A DNA stretch of 64,000 nt from G963666945 sp963666945. GTDB taxonomy: Bacteria > Bacteroidota > Bacteroidia > Bacteroidales > Marinifilaceae. The notes beneath the pieces were generated by a model. It made no database searches and was not told the origin of the DNA. It saw only the letters and a program-made list of their open reading frames with translations. The stretch covers positions 17,071 to 81,070 of the forward strand of contig CAXXRT010000025.1 in assembly GCA_963666945.2 (NCBI GenBank). The letters are read 5' to 3'. Below, piece after piece: positions 57,176 to 64,000 of this stretch (positions are counted from its first letter, which is position 1; every line of letters begins with the position of its first letter). A program made the position numbers and the translations under genes.

Positions 57176-57209
57176 CAGAGGCTTTCACATTGAGAAAGCC
57201 TCTGTTTTT
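57176..57209 (+). terminator. Intrinsic terminator of the M49-like gene
   Basis: CAGAGGCTTTC pairs with GAAAGCCTCTG (11 bp, 7-nt loop), followed by TTTTT. Confidence 0.9.
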
Positions 57210-57316
57210 ATAAGGACAGTACACCGAATATCTCATTTCAGATAAAGAAAACAACTTTACCAGATCCCTTTAATTCTAAACCATAAAAACAATTTTAACA
57301 TACCCAGATAGTACCT

Positions 57317-58222
57317 TTAGGAGCTGTAATTAAATAAATCTGTACTCAGGTATTTCTCAGCCCTGTCCGGGAAAATCACAACTATATTACCCTTATCAAT
57401 ACGCTGGGCAACCCTGTAGGCAGCGAGCATGGCAGCACCGGAACTCATTCCCGCAAATATCCCCTCCTCTCTGATAATCCTTCTTGCCATCTCAAAAGCC
57501 TCCTCACTTTCTATCATCTCAGATATATCAATAACAGATGTATCATATATTCCAGGAACTATAGCCTCTTCCATATTCTTAAGACCCTGTATATAATGGC
57601 CCAGGATAGGATGAGCCTCGACTATCTTAACATCGGGCTTATAACGTTTAAAGTATTTTCCAACACCCATAATTGTTCCGCTGGTACCCAGTGCAGCAAC
57701 GAAATAATCGATATCACCTCTTGTTGCCTGCCATATTTCCTCAGCAGTAGATGCATAGTGGGCCATATAGTTATTCTTGTTGGAAAACTGATTAGGAAAG
57801 AAGTACCTTCCCGGATTATTATCCACTATTTCATGCACCCTTCTAATAGCCCCGTCGGTACCCTGACTCGCCCCCGTAAGAATTATCTCGGCACCATAAG
57901 CCGAAAGGATCTTTCTTCTTTCAACTGACACAGCCTCACTCATAACAATTATCAGCTTATAACCCTTTACCACAGCAGCAATTGCAAGACCTATACCGGT
58001 ATTACCGGAAGTAGGTTCTATAATGGTCTGCCCAGGTGATAAAAGCCCGGAGTTTTCCGCCTCCTCAATCATTTTAATAGCTATTCTGTCCTTAATACTG
58101 CCAGTAGGATTAAAGCCCTCCAGCTTCGCGTAGATATTAACAGATTCCGGCTTAGGATTAATTTTATTAATCCTAACCATTGGCGTACCACCAATTAACT
58201 CAAGTATATTCTCACTTATCAT
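57317..58222 (-). CDS. cysM: Cysteine synthase, CysM/CysK type
   Basis: 301 residues of the fold-type II PLP family that makes cysteine from O-acetylserine (or O-phosphoserine) and sulfide. The PLP lysine is K44 in PTGSIKDR. The phosphate-binding TSGNTG and the substrate loop GTSGTIMGVG are present. Upstream lies a Cys-codon leader ORF and a terminator that could control it by attenuation; see those entries. Choice between CysK and CysM names is by overall length and motif only. Confidence 0.9.
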   Translation of the reverse strand: MISENILELIGGTPMVRINKINPKPESVNIYAKLEGFNPTGSIKDRIAIKMIEEAENSGLLSPGQTIIEPTSGNTGIGLAIAAVVKGYKLIIVMSEAVSVERRKILSAYGAEIILTGASQGTDGAIRRVHEIVDNNPGRYFFPNQFSNKNNYMAHYASTAEEIWQATRGDIDYFVAALGTSGTIMGVGKYFKRYKPDVKIVEAHPILGHYIQGLKNMEEAIVPGIYDTSVIDISEMIESEEAFEMARRIIREEGIFAGMSSGAAMLAAYRVAQRIDKGNIVVIFPDRAEKYLSTDLFNYSS

Positions 58223-58242
58223 ATTAAAAAATTTTCAATAAA

Positions 58243-58273
58243 AAAAGGCTTGCCACAAACGGGCAAGCCTTTT
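58243..58273 (-). terminator. Attenuator hairpin of cysM
   Basis: On the minus strand AAAAGGCTTGCC pairs with GGCAAGCCTTTT (12 bp, 7-nt loop), followed by a run of T, just 20 bp before the cysM ATG. An alternative 10-bp pairing (AAGCGGGCAA at 58310-58301 with TTGCCCGTTT at 58266-58257) would use part of its 5' arm and loop, so both cannot form together. Confidence 0.8.
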
Positions 58274-58297
58274 AAAATGCTTTTAAAAACTATATAA

Positions 58298-58360
58298 CTA
58301 TTGCCCGCTTCCTGATTTCAGAAAACAACAACAACAATTATTTATTACTACAAACATCAT
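58298..58360 (-). CDS. Cysteine leader peptide (cysM attenuator)
   Basis: A 20-codon ORF with four consecutive TGT codons: MMFVVINN-CCCC-FLKSGSGQ, stop TAG at 58300-58298. It starts about 67 nt after the predicted transcription start and ends 24 nt before the terminator stem. Its final codons contain the 5' arm of the antiterminator (AGC GGG CAA region). A ribosome that finishes the ORF would cover this arm and leave the terminator free; stalling at the Cys codons would free it. Same logic as the trp and his leaders. The peptide itself need have no function. Confidence 0.7.
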   Translation of the reverse strand: MMFVVINNCCCCFLKSGSGQ

Positions 58361-58433
58361 ATCTCTTTATAAATCTTATTTCTTTTCCTATTAATTGCCA
58401 CTACCATATGGCATTTTTCTCTAATTCTAGCTG

Positions 58434-58464
58434 CAAGTATATTAAAAAAACTTTGAATGCCAAA
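58434..58464 (-). promoter_or_regulatory. Promoter of the cysM leader
   Basis: Minus-strand TTTG (58464-58461), 19 bp, then TATACTTG (58441-58434), one mismatch to TAnnTTTG. It lies behind the S41 gene stop, 20 bp away, and gives cysM its own transcript with a leader of about 205 nt. Confidence 0.55.
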
Positions 58465-58485
58465 CACATAATATGGTAAAACTTT

Positions 58486-60177
58486 TTACTTTATATTCAG
58501 AATCTTGTTATACCTTTCTTTATTATTTAATACGTTAATAGCCGTATCGAGTTCCGTATCGTGCTTTAAACGGTAGCGAATGACCCCCTCAAAGAAATAA
58601 ACCCGGCCCAATATTTCATCGGCAATAAGCTCCTTTATTTCGTCTGCAAAAAGATTCATATCCTTGTCAATGGAATGTGCTAGTTTCTCTCTAAGCTTAG
58701 AGAATTCACCTTCAGCAATACAGAAATATTTTTCATCCCTGGCAGACTTTTCAAGCTTGTCGAGTATCATTTCACAGTTAGTTTCATACTTAAAGTTTTT
58801 ACTCTTTACGTAATCCTTAAACTGAGAATAAAGATTATCATCCACTTCAAACTCCTCAGGAGACTGGTTTATAGTATTATTAATAAGATACTGAGTAACA
58901 AAATCGAAGATAATACTTTGTCCCACAAGATTAGCAGCAATTTTGCTGTACTCATAAGGTTTTAAATCAATATCAGGCATAATACCACCCCCATCGTAAA
59001 CTTTCCTGCCGTTTCTTGTAGTATATTCAGTAATAAGAGAATCGGGTATTTTACCAACGCTACCATCCTCGTTTCTGTGAGAATAATCAAGAGCCTGTAC
59101 ACATCTTCCGCTAGGAGTATAGTACTTAGCCGTAGTAACCTTTAATTTAGTGTTATAGACAAGATCCCTTGTTGTTTGAACAAGACCCTTGCCAAAACTC
59201 CTTTGTCCCAATACAACCCCCCTATCAAGATCCTGTACCGCCCCCGAAACAATCTCAGATGCAGAAGCAGATCCACGGTTAATCATTACAACAAGAGGCA
59301 TATCAGGAACAATAGGGTTGTTTGCCGCCTTATGGTTTTTATCCCATTTAGAGACCTTACCCTTAGTGCTAACAATAGGCTCGCCCCTTTGTACAAAGAA
59401 ATTAGTAATATCAATAGCCTGATCGAGTAATCCACCCGGATTAGCACGCAGATCAAGAATCAGGCTTTTTGCCCCCTTATTTTTAAGATCAAGGACAGCC
59501 ATTCTGACTTCCCTGGCAGAATTATTGGTAAACTGAGAGAAAGATAAATATCCAATACTATCATTAACAATACCATAGTAAGGCAAAGAAGGAATCTGTA
59601 TATCCTCTCTTGTTACCACAAAAGTCAAAGGTTTATCCTGTCCCGGACGCTCAACAAGTATTTTCACATCAACGCCAGGCTTACCTTTTAGCAAAGCACT
59701 GACATCGTCGGCTGACTTATTATCAAGACTAATACCGTCGATCTCAAGTAAAACATCGCCGGCCTTAAGTCCAGCCTTATGAGCAGGGGAATTTTTATAA
59801 GGTTTAGCAATAATAGTTTTATTGTTTCTACGGCTAATAAGAGAACCTATCCCCGCATACTTTCCGGTAGTCATTAATTTAAATTCATCCATTCTGGACT
59901 CAGGATAATAAACAGTATAAGGATCCAGTTCCTTAAGCAGCCCGTCGATACTCTTAGTCACAAGATCGGAAGGATCTATTTCATCGACATAGAAGAGATT
60001 AAGCTCCCTGAAGATAGTAGCATAAATATTAAGGTTTTTACTTATCTCAAAATTCCTGTCATCCCTGGTAAAACCAATAAAAATAAACCCTATTAGAGTA
60101 AGGGCAATAAAAATTTTCAGCTTATTATTAATTCTTCCTAAGTATTTCATATGTATTAACTTATTTTTATTTGACAT
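58486..60177 (-). CDS. S41 family C-terminal processing peptidase
   Basis: 563 residues, with a signal anchor near residues 20-37, so periplasmic. A PDZ domain (about 100-190, with AGLKAGDVLLEIDG) precedes the S41 catalytic core, where NRGSASASEIVSG carries the nucleophile and SFGKGLVQ the general-base Lys. DLRANPGGLLDQAIDI and the C-terminal helical region complete it. Ctp proteases trim periplasmic or membrane proteins. ATG choices at 60177 and 60150 are both possible. Its transcript would be stopped before cysM by the attenuator hairpin. Confidence 0.92.
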   Translation of the reverse strand: MSNKNKLIHMKYLGRINNKLKIFIALTLIGFIFIGFTRDDRNFEISKNLNIYATIFRELNLFYVDEIDPSDLVTKSIDGLLKELDPYTVYYPESRMDEFKLMTTGKYAGIGSLISRRNNKTIIAKPYKNSPAHKAGLKAGDVLLEIDGISLDNKSADDVSALLKGKPGVDVKILVERPGQDKPLTFVVTREDIQIPSLPYYGIVNDSIGYLSFSQFTNNSAREVRMAVLDLKNKGAKSLILDLRANPGGLLDQAIDITNFFVQRGEPIVSTKGKVSKWDKNHKAANNPIVPDMPLVVMINRGSASASEIVSGAVQDLDRGVVLGQRSFGKGLVQTTRDLVYNTKLKVTTAKYYTPSGRCVQALDYSHRNEDGSVGKIPDSLITEYTTRNGRKVYDGGGIMPDIDLKPYEYSKIAANLVGQSIIFDFVTQYLINNTINQSPEEFEVDDNLYSQFKDYVKSKNFKYETNCEMILDKLEKSARDEKYFCIAEGEFSKLREKLAHSIDKDMNLFADEIKELIADEILGRVYFFEGVIRYRLKHDTELDTAINVLNNKERYNKILNIK

Positions 60178-60261
60178 ATGGGTTTTACCATAACTGTATA
60201 ATCATTAATCTTAATTTATTAGACAAAGCCATAATGATGGACTACTGTTCCTTATACTATT

Positions 60262-60483
60262 TTAAGGAACAGGATCATACCCACTCCCCCCCCAGGGGTG
60301 GCAAGACAATATTCTTTTTAAAGCTAATATGCTACCCTTAAAAGGGCCATGTTTCCTTAAAGCCTGGATAGTATACTCAGAACAAGTAGGAGTGTACCTG
60401 CAGGCTCTGGGCAATATTGGAGAAATACACAATTGGTAAAACCTAACCGGTAATATCATTATTTTTATTAAAAACTTTCGCAT
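60262..60483 (-). CDS. yidD: Membrane protein insertion efficiency factor YidD
   Basis: 73 residues. The family core VRFYQLCISPILPRACRYTPTCSEYTIQALRKHG is complete and the tail HPWGGSGYDPVP is typical. Located directly behind rnpA as in many bacteria. The ATG at 60483 gives a 41-nt overlap with rnpA; a second ATG (residue 9) gives 17 nt. Confidence 0.93.
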   Translation of the reverse strand: MRKFLIKIMILPVRFYQLCISPILPRACRYTPTCSEYTIQALRKHGPFKGSILALKRILSCHPWGGSGYDPVP

Positions 60484-60853
60484 CTATCAATTTCTCAAAT
60501 AACTTATCCATGGCAGTATCAATAGTTTGATAATCCTTAACCTCACTACTGAGATAAATAATCATCATATCCACCGACACATCACCTAATTTTTCATATA
60601 AACAGGCTTTATGATGCCTGTAGGATTCTCTTATACGTCGTTTAAGCAAATTACGTTTAACCGCTTTACGTATTTTTCTTTTAGCAACAGAGAAAGCCAC
60701 CTGAACCGGAAATTTCCTTTCTTCAGAAGTTATCTTCCAAACAACCCTAAAAGGGTATACAGCAAAGGAATTGCCATTAGCAAACAAATCTGCAATCCTA
60801 ATCTTACTGCACAATCTTTCACTTTTCTTAAAATCACATAGATGTTGAGGCAT
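60443..60853 (-). CDS. rnpA: Ribonuclease P protein component
   Basis: 136 residues; binds the RNase P RNA and helps 5' processing of tRNA precursors. The basic RNR motif is KAVKRNLLKRRIRESYR near residues 63-79, and the first strands FPVQVAFSVAKRKI precede it. Preceded by a -7 box and followed by yidD, which it overlaps. Confidence 0.93.
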   Translation of the reverse strand: MPQHLCDFKKSERLCSKIRIADLFANGNSFAVYPFRVVWKITSEERKFPVQVAFSVAKRKIRKAVKRNLLKRRIRESYRHHKACLYEKLGDVSVDMMIIYLSSEVKDYQTIDTAMDKLFEKLIDAKVFNKNNDITG

Positions 60854-60873
60854 AAATATTATCTTTTCTCCTA

Positions 60874-60881
60874 CAAAGTTA
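60874..60881 (-). promoter_or_regulatory. -7 box of rnpA-yidD
   Basis: Minus-strand TAACTTTG fits TAnnTTTG, 20 bp upstream of rnpA and 16 bp behind the hemD terminator. No -33 TTTG at proper spacing. Confidence 0.4.
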
Positions 60882-60897
60882 AAAGAATATTACAAAA

Positions 60898-60930
60898 ATA
60901 GGTGTTCAAAATATAAATTTGAACACCTAT
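60898..60930 (-). terminator. Intrinsic terminator of hemD
   Basis: ATAGGTGTTCAAA pairs with TTTGAACACCTAT (13 bp, 7-nt loop), followed by TTTTT on the minus strand. It separates hemD from rnpA. Confidence 0.88.
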
Positions 60931-60957
60931 CAGCAATTATAGTAATATTATTTTATA

Positions 60958-61716
60958 TTATTTCTTTACTTCCCTGTTATAGTTCTTGATATACTGTTCC
61001 AAAGCCATAGTCATAGAAGGAGCCTGAGGCATAGGAGCTTTAATATCCAGCTTAAGTCCTGATTCCTCAACAGCCTGAGCGGTGGCAGGACCAAATGCCG
61101 CAATCTTAGTTTCCTTCTGTTGAAAATCCGGGAAATTCTGCATAAGAGATTTTATTCCTGAAGGAGTATAAAAGGCAAGAATGTCGAAACTATTAATATC
61201 CGGCAAATCAGACAAATCGCTACTCACAGTTTTATAAAGAATAGTTTTAGTATAATCCAGCTTCAGAGAATCCAGAAGATCCGGAATAGATTGTTTATGT
61301 ATATCGGAAAGAGGAACCAAAAACTTCTCAGATTTATTTTTTTGCAGGATTTTAGTCATATCCTCAATATTTTTATCCCCGTGGAAAATTTTTCGTTTTC
61401 TATAAACGATATATTTTTGAAGATAAAAAGCTGTTGCCTCAGAAATACAAAAATATTTCATAGTATCAGGCACAGTAACCCTCATATCCTGACAAATCCT
61501 AAAAAAATGATCAATAGCGGTTCTGCTAGTAAAAATAACAGCTGTGTGGTCTAAAATATTTATTCTTTCTTGTCTAAATTCTTTAGCAGTTATCCCCTCC
61601 ACCTGTATAAATTGCCTAAAACAAATGTCAACGTTGTACTTTGAGGCCAAATCGAAATAAGGTGATTTTTCGGTTTGAGGCTTAGGCTGTGACACTAAAA
61701 TGCTTTTTACTTTCAA
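60958..61716 (-). CDS. hemD: Uroporphyrinogen-III synthase
   Basis: 252 residues; closes hydroxymethylbilane to uroporphyrinogen III. The two-domain HemD fold is visible: ILVSQPKPQTEKSPYFDL at the start, then VIFTSRTAIDHFFRI, and the C-terminal DILAFYTPSGIKSLMQNFPDF and IAAFGPATAQAVEESGL. The last part (APMPQAPSMTMALEQYI) is also family-typical. Located downstream of the DUF4271 gene. Confidence 0.9.
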   Translation of the reverse strand: MKVKSILVSQPKPQTEKSPYFDLASKYNVDICFRQFIQVEGITAKEFRQERINILDHTAVIFTSRTAIDHFFRICQDMRVTVPDTMKYFCISEATAFYLQKYIVYRKRKIFHGDKNIEDMTKILQKNKSEKFLVPLSDIHKQSIPDLLDSLKLDYTKTILYKTVSSDLSDLPDINSFDILAFYTPSGIKSLMQNFPDFQQKETKIAAFGPATAQAVEESGLKLDIKAPMPQAPSMTMALEQYIKNYNREVKK

Positions 61717-61751
61717 AACGAACAGTTTTTAGTTTAAACAATATACCAATG

Positions 61752-62605
61752 CTACTTAATTACTAAAAATTTCAACACAATTAGAGCAGGTACGATTTCT
61801 AGGGCACAAAGGTACAAAATCATATAGAAAAGTGAAACATGTTTTTGATATAATATTTTTATTCCTCTAAAAATACTAAGGAAGTAAGCCAGAGCAATAA
61901 CCAATAAACCAATTCCCCCAAGAGTAGGCACAACAGAGGAGAAAATATACGGAATACAAACGGTAAGAGGAAAAATAATAATTCCGGCAACTTTAAAGTG
62001 CATAAGCAAATTAAATATATATTCATTAGCCTCCTTTCCCCCCTTAAAGACAGCCCCAATAAAAGCACAAGTAGTATTCTGGAGGCAAAGAATCCCATAA
62101 TTCCCCCCATAATAATCAAGAACATCCTATAGTCAGGAATATCCATATACCCCTTAAAAATGCTTAATTGAAAAATGAAAAGAGGAATACTAATGAGAAA
62201 CAAGAGGTTCATTAATACATATCCAAGATCGTTTCTGATATTCTTAGTATCGTATATTTTCAAAATATACCTATATCTGAAAAACCCGGAGAATATGTCA
62301 GAAGAAAGTTTACTATAGCTAAGGCGTATTTTAGAGAAAATAATTAATAATACGACTAATACAGCAATAAACCATGCCGATCGCGAATACCCAACATCTC
62401 TTTTATGAGTATTCAATAAAGGCAGGTTGGTTTCCCTAACGCTATAAAGTATTGGGTCGGAAAACAATGAATCCTCACTACTAACATAATTATTATCCAC
62501 GTTATTTTTCAATATAGGACTAAAAAACAGAGAGTCCTTACTTTTGTGAAGGGTATCTATTTCTATTTTAGTTGGAACAGTTTCAGTAAATAATTGATTA
62601 TTCAT
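61752..62605 (-). pseudogene. DUF4271 membrane protein, one frameshift
   Basis: The first part from 62605 has an N-terminal soluble stretch and at least two membrane helices. The second part (MLMHFKVAGIIIFPLTVCIP through LSIFRGIKILYQKHVSLFYMILYLCALEIVPALIVLK) is the DUF4271 core in another frame, open from about 62070. One missing base near 62071-62074 rejoins them. DUF4271 genes neighbour hemD in many Bacteroidales. Function unknown. A point artefact is as likely as a natural mutation. Confidence 0.7.
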
Positions 62606-62623
62606 ACTATTAAATTTTCCAAA

Positions 62624-64000
62624 TTAATGTGCTTCCAGCCAATCTTGCCCCACACCAATTTCTATGGTAAGAGGAACTTTTAATTCGACAACATCCTGCA
62701 TTTCTTGCAGCAATATATTCCTCAGTAACCCTTCCTCAGATTTAAGGCAATCGAAGTTAAGTTCATCATGCACCTGAAGTATCATTTTCGATTTCATCTT
62801 GCTTTCCTTCATACGCTTATGAACCCTTATCATTGCCAGCTTAATAATATCCGCAGCAGATCCCTGAAGAGGAGCATTTATAGAATTTCTCTCAGCTATG
62901 CCCCTTACAATCGAATTACGGGAGTTTATATCCTTAAGATATCTACGTCTGCCCATAATAGTCTCAACATATTCTTTCTCCCTTGCATTGACAATACAAT
63001 CGTCCATATATTTTTTTACCCCAGGATAACTTTCGAAATAGCCATCTATAAGATTTTTACCCTCAGAACGCGGGATATTCAGTCTTTCGGCAAGCCCCCA
63101 CGCCGATATACCATAAATAATGCCAAAGTTCGCTGTCTTAGCCCTTCTGCGCATTTCCTGAGTCACCTCAGAAAGAGAAACCTTAAATATTTTTGAAGCC
63201 GTAGCAGTATGGATATCCTCCCTATTTAAAAAGGCATCTATCAGCCCCTTATCGCCGCTCATATGAGCCATCAGCCTCAATTCAATCTGGGAATAATCGG
63301 CAGAAAGGAAAACATGCTGATCGTCCGAAGCAATAAATGCTTTTCTGATATTTTTACCCTCCTGTGTGCGCACGGGAATATTCTGAAGATTAGGATTCAC
63401 AGAGCTTAATCTACCCGTAGAAGTCTCGGCCTGATTAAAGCAAGTATGAATTCTTCCTGTTTTAGGGTTAATATAAGTATGTAGAGTACTGGCATAAGTA
63501 TTTAAAAGCTTACTTAAGGAGCGAAAATTGAGTATATGTTCAATTATCTCATTCTTACTTTTTAATTTAGCCAATATCTGTTCCGATGTTGAATACTGTC
63601 CCGTCTTAGTCCTTTTAGCCTTAGGATCCAGATTAAGCTTATCGAAAAGAATATCCCCCAGCTGTTTAGGAGAGGCAACATTAAACTGTTCGCCCGCAAG
63701 TTCCCATATTTGCTTCTCAATATCCCCTATCCTTTCCTTTAATTCAAGAGAATAATCCCTGAGACTCTCCACACTGATAGAAACACCATTAAATTCCACC
63801 TCAGCCAGCACCCCAATCAACGGCATCTCTATATCCAAAAACACCTTATCGGTACCGGTTTCAATAAGCCGCTTAGATAATTCCGGCTTAAGATTATAAC
63901 AAACAAGAGCATACTCGCTATATTTTTCCATTAAATCAGATTCACCATCCCCTTCCTCTTCAAATAAAGCAAGCTGAGCCGGTTTTTCCTCTTTATTGCC
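62624..64000 (-). CDS. polA: DNA polymerase I, C-terminal part
   Basis: The gene runs off the right edge; about 458 codons are present. The polymerase domain is complete with motif A (FLSADYSQIELRLMAH), motif B (RRRAKTANFGIIYG) and motif C (LQVHDELNFD). Palm and finger order is normal. Before it, MEKYSEYALVCYNLKPELSKRL sits where the third exonuclease motif (YxxxD) lies in relatives, and no such Asp is visible; the preceding stretch KPAQLALFEEEGDGE resembles a linker. The 5' nuclease domain lies outside the window. Confidence 0.93.
   Translation of the reverse strand, partial: GNKEEKPAQLALFEEEGDGESDLMEKYSEYALVCYNLKPELSKRLIETGTDKVFLDIEMPLIGVLAEVEFNGVSISVESLRDYSLELKERIGDIEKQIWELAGEQFNVASPKQLGDILFDKLNLDPKAKRTKTGQYSTSEQILAKLKSKNEIIEHILNFRSLSKLLNTYASTLHTYINPKTGRIHTCFNQAETSTGRLSSVNPNLQNIPVRTQEGKNIRKAFIASDDQHVFLSADYSQIELRLMAHMSGDKGLIDAFLNREDIHTATASKIFKVSLSEVTQEMRRRAKTANFGIIYGISAWGLAERLNIPRSEGKNLIDGYFESYPGVKKYMDDCIVNAREKEYVETIMGRRRYLKDINSRNSIVRGIAERNSINAPLQGSAADIIKLAMIRVHKRMKESKMKSKMILQVHDELNFDCLKSEEGLLRNILLQEMQDVVELKVPLTIEIGVGQDWLEAH

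Noticed and set aside
60246..60271. Hairpin TGTTCCTT/AAGGAACA over the yidD stop
   Set aside because: Lacks a T run on the minus strand, so it was not called a terminator.

Overview
The window is chromosomal DNA of a Bacteroidales bacterium (phylum Bacteroidota); family and genus cannot be fixed from it. The signs are AT-rich DNA, a SusC/SusD locus run by an ECF sigma/FecR pair, a substrate import-associated zinc metallohydrolase plus DUF4302, ribosomal proteins typical of the order, and many promoters of the phylum type (TTTG or TTG, about 19-21 bp, then TAnnTTTG). I see no phage, IS element, CRISPR array or rRNA. Most of it is conserved housekeeping DNA with one accessory locus.

Layout. 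1-10.5 kb: 5' end of a lipoate ligase gene, dtd, a MazG-like NTP pyrophosphohydrolase, an RND/MMPL transporter, deoC with a YjbR gene, mutS, a candidate small RNA, then a peptidyl-prolyl isomerase/rhodanese/SpoIID operon. 10.6-19.3 kb: tRNA-Gln(CUG), a flavin-type protein fused by gene overlap to a rifampin-phosphotransferase-like enzyme, TspO, mgsA, two SPOR lipoproteins, a PAP2-like membrane protein, rpoN, asnS. 19.7-28 kb: hemW, brnQ, an S9 peptidase, and the rplM-rpsI-rpsB-tsf block behind a structured leader. 28.1-37.3 kb: a sigma/FecR/SusC/SusD/metallohydrolase/DUF4302 locus in which SusC, SusD and the metallohydrolase carry about fifteen single-base indels. 38-51.7 kb: a flippase-like protein, pyrH, dxs, a Crp/Fnr regulator, an aminotransferase, an acyltransferase, gltX, an acyl-CoA synthetase, an AmpG-like transporter and dusB. 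51.9-55 kb: a second ECF sigma operon with an outer-membrane barrel. 55.5-64 kb: an M49-like lipoprotein, cysM, an S41 protease, yidD, rnpA, hemD, a frameshifted DUF4271 gene and the 3' part of polA.

The two most interesting signals are regulatory and lie outside annotated genes. Upstream of cysM there is a 20-codon leader ORF with four consecutive Cys codons, followed by a strong terminator and a 10-bp alternative pairing that would disrupt it: a complete cysteine-sensing attenuator. Behind mutS, on the minus strand, four NTTAAC hexamers spaced exactly 10 bp apart abut a TACTTTTG -7 box, followed by about 97 nt ending in a strong terminator: a small RNA that looks controlled by an OmpR/PhoB-type response regulator.

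Two intergenic loci (19.5 and 55.2 kb) share degenerate repeats with an 11-bp period. All calls are from reading the sequence; no database search or folding program was run.
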